A DNA stretch of 64,000 bases from Thuidium tamariscinum (Eukaryota; Streptophyta; Bryopsida; Hypnales; Thuidiaceae). The translations under genes were made by a program, and so were the position numbers. Positions 22,901 through 34,924 of this stretch are shown here, in pieces (within the stretch, counting starts at the first letter, position 1; every line of letters starts with the position of its first letter). The notes beneath the pieces are model-generated. The model searched no databases. It saw nothing but the letters and a program-made list of their open reading frames with translations, and was not told the origin of the DNA. The stretch is from assembly GCA_947034885.2 (NCBI GenBank), contig OX344753.2:14322001-14386000 (forward strand), written 5' to 3'.

Positions 22901-23766
22901 TCCACTAGGAATAAATATTGATTCCTTTAGAGGATGATTAACCCTTCCTATTTCCTTGACTTAATTTTCGTCCATGCCGGAAGAGCAATCTCGATCTCCT
23001 GCTACCTACGTTTGAAAATGCTATGAGCTAGTGTCAAAATCTGAGCTAGTGCGGCAGTAAGAGGCGGCGGTTCGGTTCCCGACGGCGATTTGAAAACTCT
23101 ATATATGCATGCTACAATTTGTGGTCCGCCCCGACACTCAGGATCGCGTGGGTCCTCGCTAACTGGAAAGAAATAGTAAAATCTTGCAATAGATAGAGTT
23201 GTGAGCTCTGTCACCCTTGACTGCGAAACGCCAATATGGTACCGTATGTGCTGATGCTTCGGAAGTGGACAAGCACTCCAGCAGGTGAGCCACATGCAAA
23301 CATTTGGAGCAAGAATTTGAAAACCACGTCTGAGGCGTGTCTCTACGGCTGGAAGAGTTGGCAAAATTGTTTGTGCACGTCGCGGTACTTCTCGATCAGG
23401 TTCATCCAATCGCTCCTGACCAGACCGAGATTGCTTGGAACTCTCACGTACCATAATTTCAGTGAACAGAACAGCAAACGCGCCGTGCGTGCGAATGACC
23501 CCGGCCCGGCCGGCGCTGTACACTTCCATTTCGGCAGCTTGCGCCTTCTTCTTCTTCTTCGCATTGAGATTGATTGGAATCTCGCCTGAAATCTAATCTG
23601 CATGCTATGACCTCCTAGCTCCCCGATCTCCCTAGCCTCCGCTTAATTGTGCAGGTTGTCGTCCCTGGCTCCATGCAGCCAGCCAGCCTCCATATACGTT
23701 CGTTGAACAGTCGACCTTGGAATCCCCCAGGCGACTGCCCACACACTCATTTGCACAGACTTGGGG
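22901..23766 (-). other. 3' side of the 23.8-kb gene; possible further exon
   Basis: On the minus strand a stretch near 23585-23466 reads as a basic, exon-like peptide: a lysine run, then AQAAEMEVYSAGRAG, ending FTEIM before a GTACGTGAG donor-like site and preceded by ATTTCAG. No consistent phase links it to the gene upstream, so it may instead be 3' untranslated sequence. The remainder shows nothing recognised. Confidence 0.25.
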
Positions 23767-24529
23767 TCACAGACGACCACCTGCAGACATGGAAACAAAG
23801 GCAATAATTAGCCTAAGGTCTGGGCATGCCTGCCTTCCACTGGACTGATCGAAATGGGAAGAATATATTCAAGACGTACTTACCAAGAATACCCGAACTT
23901 GCGTGGAAGTGCTCTCTTGTCATCAGGTCATTGAAGACTTTCTTCAAAGCGTATTCGTGGTCGTCACAGAGCTTGAATACGCCCTCTGCAAAGCCGGGGA
24001 TGAGAGAAATACTAGAAAGCACCCAGTATCCACAGGGGGAATCAGTGAAGCACGATTCCACAGCGGTCGGAAGCGAATGAGGATAACGTCTCCTGTCCGT
24101 GTCAACAGGAAGATCACACATCAAACATGTATGTTGGCTCTCTGGAATGGCGCTCATGAGGAGGAGTGCATGGGCGAGCCTGCGAGGCAAGTCAAGCTCC
24201 TCCGATAAGACTCTGTCAACCACCTGTGTACGTACGAGAAACTGGCTATCTGAGATGAGCCTTTCCAGAAACTCGCCGTTCCTCCTTCTGTCAGCCGAGG
24301 TAAAGCATCTCAGGCTCTTGGGAAGGCCTTGAGGCCAATGTCTCAGTGCCTCCACTAGACGGTATAGCACCTGGAACCCGATGGGTGTCAGCTGTGGAGC
24401 CACTCGAACAGAAGTAGGTCGTGGATGATTGTGAATCACCACTAGCTCTCTCTCGCTTTCCGGGACAATATGCAACGTCACACTCGCTGCATCATCATCG
24501 TCATCGTATAGAAACTGCAAGATCGCCAT
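23767..24529 (-). CDS. Hypothetical protein, two exons (~219 aa)
   Basis: Exon 1 is 24529-23884 and gives about 215 residues. It begins MAILQFLYDDDDDAASVTLH and contains helical, leucine-rich stretches (IGFQVLYRLVEALRHWPQGL and RLAHALLLMSAIPE), a CLMCDLP cysteine pair at about 136-139 and a second cysteine region, ESCFTDSPCGYW. The exon ends at a good donor (CTTG/GTAAGTAC). The next acceptor is TGTCTGCAG/GTGG, giving an intron of 103 bp at 23883-23781. Splicing there adds only GGRL-like residues before a stop. I do not recognise the family and see no signal peptide or membrane helix. In another phase the sequence after the acceptor reads as a helix-turn-helix-like peptide (see findings), so a frameshift or alternative splicing is possible. 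The start is the first ATG of the long frame. Confidence 0.5.
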
Positions 24530-25018
24530 AGTTTGGTCGCCTCGGAAATAGCGGAAGTCCTGACCTCGCTAGCTAGCTGATTGACTGAGTACACGCGTGC
24601 TCGATTCTGTGTGTGATCGTGCGCCCCGTCTCCCTGCCTCGGTCGATCCCTTTCCAACTAACACAAATTGAATTCAAACAAGTACGTGCGCGCGCGCTAC
24701 AATCGATCGATCACGCAATAATTCGACACTAGCTGGAGGCGCGCGCTGCTGAGAAAGACGAAGTCATTCTCTGGATCGCCACGCTCACTCAAAATTCAAG
24801 AGGAATGGACTGATTGGATCTGATCCGAAGGAACCCCGGTCCGTTGCCTTGGTTGCAGCGCTGCGAAGACTGAACTCAAGACTGAGGACGACATGATCGG
24901 ATCGAAAGAGCTTCGACGGACGACGGAGAGGCTGCATGCGAAGGGACAATACATTAAAGTCATCCAACTGCGTCATTGATGATTATCATCCTTTCTGTTT
25001 CTCACCTTCGATGAAACC
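24530..25018 (-). other. Probable 5' leader and promoter of the 23.8-kb gene
   Basis: Moderately GC-rich DNA upstream of the minus-strand gene, with GCGCGCGC and ATCGATCGATC runs (24690-24710). No TATA box is placed with confidence, and no other gene is recognised. Confidence 0.35.
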
Positions 25019-25967
25019 AGGTGAAAGCCTCAAGTTTTGACAGGGACAACCTCAATAGAGTTCTCATAACTACAAATATTTCTAAAAGTAGGATCGATAC
25101 TAATTAGAAATTATATTTAATTTGTTTTCCGAATGATGAAATTCTTCAAAAAGAAAATAAAATTCAATATTTTAATATTTCGCTAAAACACACTTTTAAA
25201 CTTTGATTAACTTTTCAACATAAATGTCAAACTCAACCACTTAGAATGGATGGATGTACACTACTTACGTATTGAAATATGATTGTTTTACAAAGTGGTA
25301 AAGGTCTATATGACCTAACTTGTCACCTTGGCCCCAATATATGCGGAGAGTTTTGTTGAAATTGCATCATTCCACAACTTTGGCACTCCTAACGGCTTAG
25401 ACCACACAATTTGAAACTCGGGGGGTGCACTATTTAGGAACTTTGTTGATCACGTGCGAACAAGCCCCTATTATGTGTAGGCTATTTAGGTAAGTTTTTG
25501 TAATTTATGGGGGGCTTTTTTTACCTAAATTTCTAAAACTTGCCTATTTCATATACCCTATATTTTGGTTGAAATTTTTTTGGGTGTTCATTCTTTATAC
25601 CCTATGTTTATTATAAATACAACATTTTTTTTCCAAGAACTGCAAGTGAATGGTTCATACAAGACCTAGAGTCGTAAATACAAATCTATAACCTAGCGCC
25701 TTTGGAAATTCATAAGTAATCCAAAAATGTTTAAAGAAGCACACAGACCGGTGCCTTCCTTTATTTCTCGATCCTACGTGAACATCCAAGTGGTATGGTG
25801 AGGAAGTGTCTTCCCGAAGGCAGTTATTGAAGTGTATTTGCAGAGTGTGGTACCTAGTTGTCGCTGTGAGAGCAACGTGCCATTGCCGTCCTAATGTGAA
25901 ATCAATTATCGAAATTACCGAAATTACCGAAATTGATTTTACGGATTGATTTTACCGAAATTTGATT

Positions 25968-26260
25968 TTCTTTTACTTTTATGAAATTGTGCTTGAGGTG
26001 TGCTTGAGGTGACCTCAAGCACACCTCAAGCACACCTCAAGCACAAGAAATTATTCCCCATTCAACTTGGAATTAAATTTCTTATTCTTTTATTTTTATG
26101 AAATTGTGCTTGAGGTGTGTTTGAGGTCACCTCAAGCACAAGAATTTAGTTCCCATTGAATTTGGAATTAAATTTCTTATTCTTTTACTTTTATGAAATT
26201 GTGCTTGAGGTGTGCTCGAGGTCACCTCAAGCACACCTCAAGCACACGGCAATACATTTA
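25968..26260. repeat. Tandem array of hairpin-forming units
   Basis: Three units of about 100-115 bp each combine a spacer (AATTAAATTTCTTATTCTTTT) with a palindrome made of GTGCTTGAGGTGTGCTTGAG and its complement (hairpins near 25988-26046, 26105-26142 and 26200-26250). A degraded fourth lies near 26540-26595. The palindromes are nearly perfect, so the DNA or any transcript can form long stems. Confidence 0.8.
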
Positions 26261-26957
26261 TTTTTTATTTTTATAAATGAACTTCTATGTAAAAATAAAA
26301 AAGTGTACTTTAGGTGCATCTCATGTATACGTTAATACACAATTTTACTTTGCTTCAATTTTACTTCAATAAATTTTTGTACTTTACCTCAACTTAATCT
26401 TTTTCTGTACTTAAACATTCTTTTACATTACCTCTAGCCTACTTCAACACATTCATTTACTTTTTTTATTGATCTAAAGTCTACTTCAACAGATTGTTTC
26501 TTTTTGTACTTTAAACTAAATTTAATGTAAAAAATAAAAGTGTACTTGAGGTGTACTTGAGGTCTACGTGAAACACACCTCAAGCACACTTTCTATGTTT
26601 AACTTTTTATTTTGAATTAAATTTTTACAACTTCTAATATTTGAATGATTAATTTATTAGTCTCTTAAAGATTTTTTTTTCAACATAGCTTTCATTCATT
26701 CCATTTGGATTAGTGATGTAGCTTAAGGAGCATCTTGTTTTGGAGCAAATTACGATGTGATTGTTTTTAAGAAATTACTTGTTGGATTAATTTCTTAACT
26801 CAATATTAAAAAAATTTAGAACGAATAGTTTTTCAATGTTTGGATGTAGATTCAAAAGTGGATTTAGACCTAGAAGTGCATTTTATGGATCTTCAATCCT
26901 CAAGGAAATCGAAGCTTACAGCTTGTTTTGAATTTATCTCAATATAATATTCACAAT

Positions 26958-27056
26958 ACGCAATAACGCAATAACAAAGTATATACAATAACAACACAAT
27001 AACGCAATAACAAAGTATATACAATAACAACACAATAACGCAATAACAAAGTATAT
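26958..27056 (+). repeat. Minisatellite, ~46 bp x 2
   Basis: ACGCAATAACAAAGTATAT followed by ACAATAACAACACAATA repeats twice plus a partial copy. On the reverse strand it gives a stop-free hydrophobic frame (YILCYCVIVLL repeated) that is a repeat artefact. Confidence 0.8.
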
Positions 27057-27593
27057 GCTTTAAGCAGCCCGGCAAACAAGAACCGGCTCCAGCATATCTT
27101 AACTCTGTGACGCCACATCAAGAACGCCACTGTAGCAAGATATATCTCCTACCTTACGGAAGTCTGAAGCACAACATTGGAACCAACCTTCATCGACCTC
27201 CGGTCTTGCTGCGTTGACTACAATAGTTCTTGTACATAACTCATCGTTATTGCTCCTTATTGCTTGGTCTGCACGTACCCTCAGTTATTCTTGTAAACCA
27301 CTGTCATACATGGGATTCCACCTTGGTATCCTAAAACCAATTTATACTCTCTTAAGTATAGTCCTAAAAAGTTTAGATTTTTGAAGGGGATTTGGAGGGG
27401 GGCTACCTTAGAAAAAAATAGAAAAAAAAATGTACTAATATAAGGCACCCTTCTTTTTTTACAATGGCTAGTTGCCCTTTATGGACATGCTAATTTATTT
27501 TCAATAATTGTCAAAAATTTAGGTTGCTCCAATTAAAAATACCCTTCATTTGTTCGCACGCTAACATCTAAAAAATGGGGAGTGCACCCCCCG

Positions 27594-28334
27594 GGATTTG
27601 AAATCCATACCCATCTTAGATGTCACTTTCTTGGTTTAGACTACGCCATTTTCACAAATTCCCTATATCTAGGCATACACTAATTAAATATCTCTATTGA
27701 TTTCTAACTTGCATTTGAAGATTGAAAAATAATGTTGTGGGATTGCACAAGTATTTGACAGGCTTGGAATTTTAGGCCACAATTGAAGACATCCATGCAC
27801 AAGCTAATTAAGGGAGGTGGTTAAAGGAGGTGGTTGTTATTCAAATTGGCTTCTTTCAATTGTCCTTTAGGTGGCAAGAAATTGGTTGTTTGGTGGTTCC
27901 TAAAGGGACCATCAAGGCCATTGAGGGAATGGAAGATAAAATTCTTTATTGTGAGAGCCAATCATTTTTCATTTTTCCCTCTCACCTCTTTGAGTCGTTG
28001 CAAAAGGGTGTTCAAAATGCGTAGCATTTTCACTAGTATTCATTTTTTTCTTCGAGAGTACTTTAAAATTAAATTTCTTTTAAAAAAAGAGGTGAAAAGT
28101 ATATTTATGTATATACCTCTAAGAAGAAGGTTTTATGGGAGGAAAACTTATAAAAAAATTCTTTAAGTAGGAGGACTAGAAAAGTGCAAAATTTCATGAA
28201 ACTAGCTTTCATCACTACAATTTTACATTTTAATTTATAAAAAATAGATAAATCAATTTTACCAAAAATTAAGAATTGGCCATTTTAGAAGAGTTGTTGT
28301 TGATGAGATTTCACCAAGAGAATGACTGAGTAAG
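27594..28334. other. Intergenic with one short codon-balanced frame
   Basis: A 64-codon plus frame at 27830-28024 reads WQEIGCLVVPKGTIKAIEGM followed by a moderately hydrophilic tail to QNA. It looks more protein-like than its neighbours and could be a gene or transposon fragment. No family is recognised and no upstream exon was found. The rest is AT-rich and unremarkable. Confidence 0.3.
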
Positions 28335-28454
28335 GACCATCTTCAATGTTCAAAAAGTGTGTGCATTGGAAGACCGTCTCTCCAATAAAATTTTACTTAA
28401 AAAAAGCATTAAAAGACATTACTTAAAAAAACATGATGTCTATAAAAAGACCGC

Positions 28455-28628
28455 GTTGGATTGGAGTGAAATGCGTCTCCTAGATTATGTTGAAAACCTT
28501 GTTCAAAACACAAAATAACCCAAAAAAACAAAGAAACACATTTTTCTTCATTTTGTTGGATTGTCTTGGATTTTGAACAAGGTTTTCAAGATAATCTAGG
28601 TGATGCATTTTACACCAATCCAATGCAG
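28455..28628. repeat. Hairpin: ~55-bp inverted repeat
   Basis: Left arm 28455-28508 (GTTGGATTGG ... CCTTGTTCAA) pairs with right arm 28568-28628 (TTGAACAAGG ... CCAATCCAA), with about 60 bp between them. Only a few mismatches interrupt the stem. It is either a very small foldback MITE or, if transcribed, a source of a long stem-loop RNA. Confidence 0.75.
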
Positions 28629-28911
28629 TTTTCTTCTAGTGCTAGGACACTACTCAAAAGACCCCATTTGCTTGTAGTGTTATATGTATTTATATTGGTG
28701 GACATAAAATGATGTATTTTTGAATTTCCTTTGGTGGGTACAAGTGTTTTTTACTATGAAAGTAGACCATGACAGTTTCAACTCCTGATCATTAAATTTG
28801 ATGGCTCATAACCTAATAAAAACCCAAACCTCTCTTTTGTGACAAATTAACAAAAAATAACTTCTAAATATAGGATCATTTTTAAAAATTTCTATAGAAT
28901 GTAAACTATAC

Positions 28912-30160
28912 CTTAAGTTAGGCTATTTGTTTGTTTTGTTTGTCACGTTGAGACCTGTCAAATTGTAAGTCCCTTGGGGTGGTGCTTGGTACCATCGGAA
29001 AGCTCTTTATGAACGGAAAAAAAATTATAAGTAGGTAAAGTTGAAATTATAGATTTCATAATTTGTGACCAATTTTTTTTGTCTTCATGTTGAATATAGT
29101 ACAACCAAACAAGTCTTTTTTCTTGGTAAGGAGGGGTGCACCAACTTGGTTTTGTGACGTTTGGAAATTGGAACTACAATGTGAGAATTGTTGAATTTTG
29201 AAGTTATTTTTGAACTAAAAAATAAAAAAATACTTTTACTTTTTCTATGGTGGCATGTTTGGTGTTGTTGGAGAGCTTTCAATGGGGAGGGATGGTAGGT
29301 ATTGGTTTTGTGTTATTTTGAGCTACAATGTGAGGGTTGTTGAATTTTGAAGTTATTTTTGAATTAAAAATTTGACCGAGTATCTTATGGATGTGTGCTT
29401 AGTACCATCAAAAAGTTCTTGGCAAAGAGGGGGACACGAGATGTTTTTAGTTTTCTTTTTAATATAGCATTGCGACAGGTCACACTTTACTTTTCATAGG
29501 ATGGATTGTTTGGTACGGTGGGAAAGCTCTCAACGGGGATGGATGGAAGGTCTTGGTTTTGGGGCAATTGGACCTACGGTGTGAGAATTATCCAATTTCC
29601 AAGTTATTTTTTAACAAAAAAATTGAAAAAAATGACCATGTGTTCTCTCTCGAGGCATGTGCTTGGTATCGCATTTGAAGAGGTATGTTAGCAAGTACTT
29701 TTGACAGACAAAAGATTGTGGCAACACCATAGGTCATACCTTAAGTTAGGCTGTTTAGTTAGTTTGTTTATCATGTTGAGATCTCCTGGACTGTGAGTCC
29801 TCCAAGGCGTGCTTGGTATCATCAAAAAGCCCTCCGTGAGGGAGGGTGCATTGGCTTGGTTTCATGGCATTCCGAGCTACGGTGTGAAAATTATTGAATT
29901 TCAAAGTTATTTTTTAACTAAAAAAATAAAATAACTTTTACTTTTCCTACGGCAGTGTGCTTGGTATCGTCGAAAAGCTCTCATCGAGGAGTGGACGGTC
30001 TTGGTTTTTGTGGCATTTGGCCATATAGTATGAAAGTTATTGAGTTTTGAAGTTATTTTTCAACTAAAAATTTGAAAAAAAATGACTATGAGTCATCCGA
30101 TGGTGTGTTTGGTACCATCGGAAAGCACTTGGTGAGGAAGGGGGGCCTAAGCTTGGTTCA
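28912..30160 (+). repeat. Decayed tandem array, ~150 bp units
   Basis: About eight degenerate units, each with TGCTTGGTA(C/T)CATCG(G)AAAGCTCT and a later GAATTTT(G)AAGTTATTTTT(C/G)AAC, begin near 28988, 29258, 29395, 29508, 29660, 29810, 29957 and 30105. A larger ~820 bp periodicity is also visible: ACCTTAAGTTAGGCT recurs at 28912 and 29730. No long frame is conserved across units. Confidence 0.7.
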
Positions 30161-30977
30161 TAATATTTTTTACTTTTTCATTGATTGTCGCATTGCCATC
30201 GGTCACACTAGTGACCATGAAGTTATACATATTCGTTGGCCATGTGCTTCAAAAGTTATAGTGAACAACAAAAGATGTACCTCCATTGTGATGGCAAATA
30301 GGACCACCTTTTCTTGCAACAATGTACCTTTTGGATGGTTTTATTATAAAGAATATGTAATTTGTATGTAATGGACATGTACATTTGTTCTATTTTAAGC
30401 CAATATACTATTATTTGCTTTTAGAATGAAATGTTTGTGTAGCAATGTTGCAAAAAGAATTGCCTAAGAAATTTTTATGAAAATGGTATACTCCATTTGC
30501 AAAGGTCTTAAAAACCGATGTTTGTTAGTGTTGTATGATTGCACTTGGCCAAGTGCAAAAATAACGAATTCAGATAGACTGTTCTTGCAAACAAAACCTG
30601 CTATATCATAACAAAGACATAAAAATATTTACACTCATCACCTCAATCTATAAAGATTTATAGATACGATTCTACAAAAACATGAAAGCCGTAAAGATGA
30701 CAGATTTTTAAGGTTGGTTCTATGTAAAACTACTCTCTAGATGCATTCCATAGAGGTGAATGTTCCTAGCAAAGCTTCGCATGTACAAATAGTGTACATT
30801 TAAGGAAGTGGGCTACTTTAGAGCTTGAATACTTTTAAAACCTCCTACCTTAGTATAGAGATATATTTTATTTCTCATCCTATCAACAATATGAAAACTT
30901 ACATAACTAAAATGAGAGATTTATATCTATTCTAGTCAAATTTTTTAATTTGGGATCTCTATGCACTGAAGTTGAGG
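30161..30977. other. Intergenic, nothing recognised
   Basis: AT-rich. A 99-codon plus frame (30072-30371) overlaps the tail of the repeat array and has no recognisable product. Confidence 0.4.
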
Positions 30978-31945
30978 CACTAGTAACTGGTCATTTAACC
31001 TCTAAACTCCTAAAGCCTTAAACTGAGTTTTTTCACAATATAGCGATTTCGCGCAACTCATTATGATTTATGAATGGAATTTTTATTTTCTTTCTTTGAA
31101 TTTTTCACAAAACATTTCCTCAAGGAGTCGCTTTAAGACCCAACAATTTTCATTACATTTGACTAAATGGTTAAAAAGTTATTGCATGATATGTCATTTT
31201 CTTTATTCAACAGGTAGCCTTGGTAGCTAAAAACACTTCTTAATAAGAAATTCTTTAAGAAATTAATTAATTTTTTATTAAATTTATGTCTATGTGGAAA
31301 GGTTTGAATCATTCTATTTTTATCAACGACTCAAAAGTTATGAGGAATTTTAGTTTGTGGTAGTTTGTAGGTAGTTATAGAATCTCTACTCTACAAAAAA
31401 GTTTGAAATCCTTTATTTAATTCAATTTTTGTAATTTTTGAAAAAAAATTAAAACATTGGGTGAAGATTGCTTACTAAATATTTCAACCATTGGAATTGG
31501 TATTTTTTGTTTCCATAAATAAATTGTTCGCGATTAAGTATTTTCAAGCATTTTCTATTGCTTTCTAATTACTATTTTTTTCCTATATGTTGTACAATTC
31601 CAAATGATTTGAAATTTTTTGAGCATGTAGCCAACTTGCATTGAAGAGTGAATTCAAAGGGTAACCACCATTTTGAACATTTTTTCATACAAATGTGACC
31701 TTGTGAAGTGCAATTGCCTAAGTTTTTGTAGCAATAAAAAAAAGGATTTTTGCCAATTCAAATGTTAATATCTTGCAATCTACATGGTGGAATTTTTTTT
31801 CAAAAATTTCACATATTTTCAAACCACCTTACTATAGGATCCTACACTTATGCGTGTCAAAAAATTTGGACTTGTATTGAAAATCAAAGTTTTGGAGTAT
31901 TTATGTTGAAAATATAGTCAAAAACCTTTAGGGTTTAAGCAATTT
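30978..31945 (+). mobile_element. Dispersed element family E, copy 1 (~970 bp)
   Basis: The ends resemble TTAACCTCTAAA at the left and CCTTTAGGGTTTAAG at the right, degraded forms of TTAACCCCTAAAGGA and its complement. Interior landmarks such as GCCTTGGTAGCTAAAAACAC, TTGCAATCTACATGGTGGAA and CATACAAATGTGACCTTGTG recur at 47.0-47.9 (inverted), 53.4-54.2 and 60.5-62.3 kb. There is no open frame. Confidence 0.65.
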
Positions 31946-34420
31946 TTGAGCAAATTGTATGCAACATGAGGTGGTGGAAAATTTTCCCATGTAGAAAGAT
32001 AGGAAATATAGAAATTGCAAAATTTTCAAACTTTTGTTCTCCAAATTGAAATTATTGTAAATTTTGGGAACCAAAAATTACTCTTCACCAACAACCAATG
32101 TCAAGAGTCTTCCAATTTTGATCACTCAAGAATTACTTTTCCACTCACTGCTTTCTATTTTTTTGCTAACTAATTTAGGAGATGTTTTCACAACCTTATT
32201 AGTCTCAACTTTGAAAAGGACCAAAAAAATGCATTCCAAGCTTTGGTTGGAAATCTGTTCCAAATTTAATAAGAAAAACTACACCCCTACAAGTTGGGTA
32301 ATGAATGTCCTTGGCAATTGATGCCTCAACTCCAAAATTTCACAATTTTGCTACTCTAAAAGACTAAAACTTACAAGTTTAACAATGACAATGAGCAATG
32401 AGGTGAAAAGTGAGGCAAACATCCTTGCCCATTGCCATTAGCACCCCCCTTGCACGCATTGAATGTTAAAAAATCTAGGATCATTGATGTGGATACAAAA
32501 AAATGGGCCTCCCTTCTACGACCGTCGATCAAACCGGTGAGTGAATCTCTGTGACCGTTGATGGCGCCGTCCGTAGATGTGATTTTGGCCGTCCAGATCA
32601 AGGTTTGAAGACAGTTGGAATTTGCTGTGCTGGGATGCTCCTAGCCTGCTTTTGGTTTCATTCTTGCGCTCCTACGTTTGGGTTTGCAATCCTGCGTTCG
32701 ATCGTGGAGGTACGTATCGGTGGATTTCTTCAACGCTGGTGAGGTGATTTTGAGAGAATCACGTTAGCGTTCATTACATCTTCGAAGTACTTGTAGGGTT
32801 GGCGAGTTTTTGTCAGCTCTGGCTGATTTCTAATGCAATTCAGATTGAGTGATGAGAACCTTATCCTTAGTGCATTGTCTGTACTGTACATAAGCATTCA
32901 TCTCGTTCTTGTTATTCAGTTTAATTTGTCAAAGATATTTTTTTCCACATCAGTATGAATTACAGTTTGGATTTGCGAATGTGCTTCAATTTTCCTTACT
33001 CTGTCAACTCAAATTGTAGCCGCCGTGATGCTATACAATAAGCATACTCTAGAAATGCTAAAAACGACTTCAGTTGTTGCAAGTGTAGATTCTATTAGAT
33101 TCTATGTTGTTACTGGCCTGATTCCTGGTTTAAATTTCGACCTGAGCTTGCAGAAGATGGCTATGGTCTGAGTCTGAAACTGTAGCTGCAGTGATGCTGC
33201 ACAAGAAGCTTACTAGTGCAGACAATGCCACTAAAGATGAAGTCAAGAAATTTGGGTTCAGGGTTTTTGTAGGCTTGTTTGCAGAGATCGATTACAGTTT
33301 AAGATTTTGGAGTTTATGATGCCCAAGCTAGATCCACCTGTTCTTGACCAGGGACCCATACCCAACCATACCCAACCAGTAGATGTCGCTATTTCCAACC
33401 AAGGTTTGAATAGATTTTCAACCAAAGTTTGGAATGTGTTTTTTTCTCCTTTTCAAAGTTGGGACTAATAAGGTCATGACACATGATGTCCCAATGAAAG
33501 TGTCATAAAGTGTGGGAAGTATCAAGCACAAAAGTAGTCTTGGCTATGGTTCAAATCAAATGATTCTAGACATTGGCTATGGTCTTAACACTTTCTGGCT
33601 TTCAAAATTCTTAGAAATTTCAATCTTGGGAATAAAACTACAAAAAATTTACAATCCCAATATTTCTTATCTCTCTACAAGAGAAAAAATTGTACTCCCT
33701 CATACTGCTCATGATCTATCCGAAAATACACTTAAGTGATGGGGTATAGATGATTCTACCTTGTGGGTTTTTTATAAACACCTTTGGCATATTTCTTTGA
33801 ATCAAATTCTGGAAGTTCTTTTTTCTACCAGCAATTGGAAAAATGGCATGTGCATTTCTTCAAATTTTTTTGTAAAATATATAAAACCAATGAAAAAATG
33901 ACAAGTGGACCACTTCTCTTATTCACGTGTGGTTTGGACAAAATGCAACAGTAGTTATCACACACAATGTGCTCAATGAAAATGAAAATGAGCTCAAAAG
34001 ACAATATGGCTATTTTAGCAGTTTTTTTCTGTTACACCGGTCTTAATCAAACCAAAAAATACCGGTCAAGCAACAAAGAGATGCCAATCATCAGAACAGT
34101 GTGTCTAATAGAGCATCACTGGAAAGGTTAATTGTCTGAGAGGTATACAGAGACACAGAGAGTATTTGCAAAAACCGATCTCTCCTTGGGACTCCCCACC
34201 ATGACACTTTCCTCCACTTCCTGTTGATTCCAATCCCAGAGATTCACATGCTCTTGGAATGAAGCTCCCAATTGCATGTTGAGGTTACTAAAACCATGAA
34301 AGACTTGGTTGATCCTTTTTTCGCTAAAAGGCTATGTCCTATGCATGATCTTTGAGAGGAAATGGGGGTTGCTTATCATCACTTCTTGGCACTGGTTTAG
34401 GAGCTCCGACTTTGAGACTA
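31946..34420. other. Intergenic with GC-richer, exon-like stretch at 32.5-33.4 kb
   Basis: Between about 32510 and 33380 composition rises, and a donor-like GTGGAG/GTACGTATCGG occurs near 32708, which may mark a non-coding exon on the plus strand. A ~168 bp direct duplication is visible: GTAGCCGCCGTGATGCTATA near 33018 and GTAGCTGCAGTGATGCTGCA near 33185. No protein is recognised. The rest is AT-rich. Confidence 0.3.
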
Positions 34421-34924
34421 CCTGAATGAATTTCTCAGTACTTGTGTGCAGTACAGTACAGTCGTCGCCCACAGTTATATGCAAACTGAACAGACACTGT
34501 GCATTTATTCATGAACGTCCAGTAGATGTGCAACAAACCATCGGTTTACTAAAGCACCCAACAACACGGGAATCCGTAGAAAATACATTTTCTGAGGTGG
34601 TCGAAAATCTGTTACTGCTTTTGAAGTATCCTGGACCTTACATATTCACAAACTACGCATTCCACGCGCCCAGTGCAGCAGCGCATTCATATGAAAGCCT
34701 GGGCGAACTACACAACGCATGCAAGCAGACACTCCCTGGCTCCCTCCCTGCTGCTTGTGAGAAAAAACACTATATATTCAACATGAAAGTAGATTGATAC
34801 AGCATGATTGAGGCTATGAGCAACAAATGGTTATTCAAGTCAAAAACCCAGGCAACAACAAGGGATTTCATTCAGTTAATCCACATAGTTACGAGCTGCA
34901 GGATCGGAGGAGAGCCAAGAATTG
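34421..34924 (-). other. Probable 3' untranslated/downstream region of the DUF2235 gene
   Basis: Immediately 3' of the minus-strand hydrolase gene. A 123-codon frame exists on the plus strand (34426-34797) but shows no recognised family or supporting signals, so it is treated as a chance frame. Confidence 0.35.

Larger units (their letters stand above)
25419..27593. mobile_element. TIR-bounded 2.2 kb stretch, possibly a MITE split by insertions
   Basis: Perfect 12 bp inverted ends CGGGGGGTGCAC (25419-25430) and GTGCACCCCCCG (27582-27593). The outermost ~200 bp on each side look like the two halves of a short element of the MITE A type (GGGGGGC-TTTTT, ATACCCTAT words). The middle (about 25.65-27.35 kb) contains unrelated palindromic and tandem repeats. 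It may be one element or a small MITE opened up by later insertions. No transposase frame. Confidence 0.45.

Noticed and set aside
23002-23529. 175-codon minus frame as a separate gene
   Set aside because: No family, and a likely splice donor interrupts its only protein-like part; mentioned as a possible exon instead.
27100-27340. LTR end with a primer-binding site (CCTTGGTATCCTAAAACC)
   Set aside because: Only seven bases match the usual initiator-Met primer site, and no paired LTR or polypurine tract was found.
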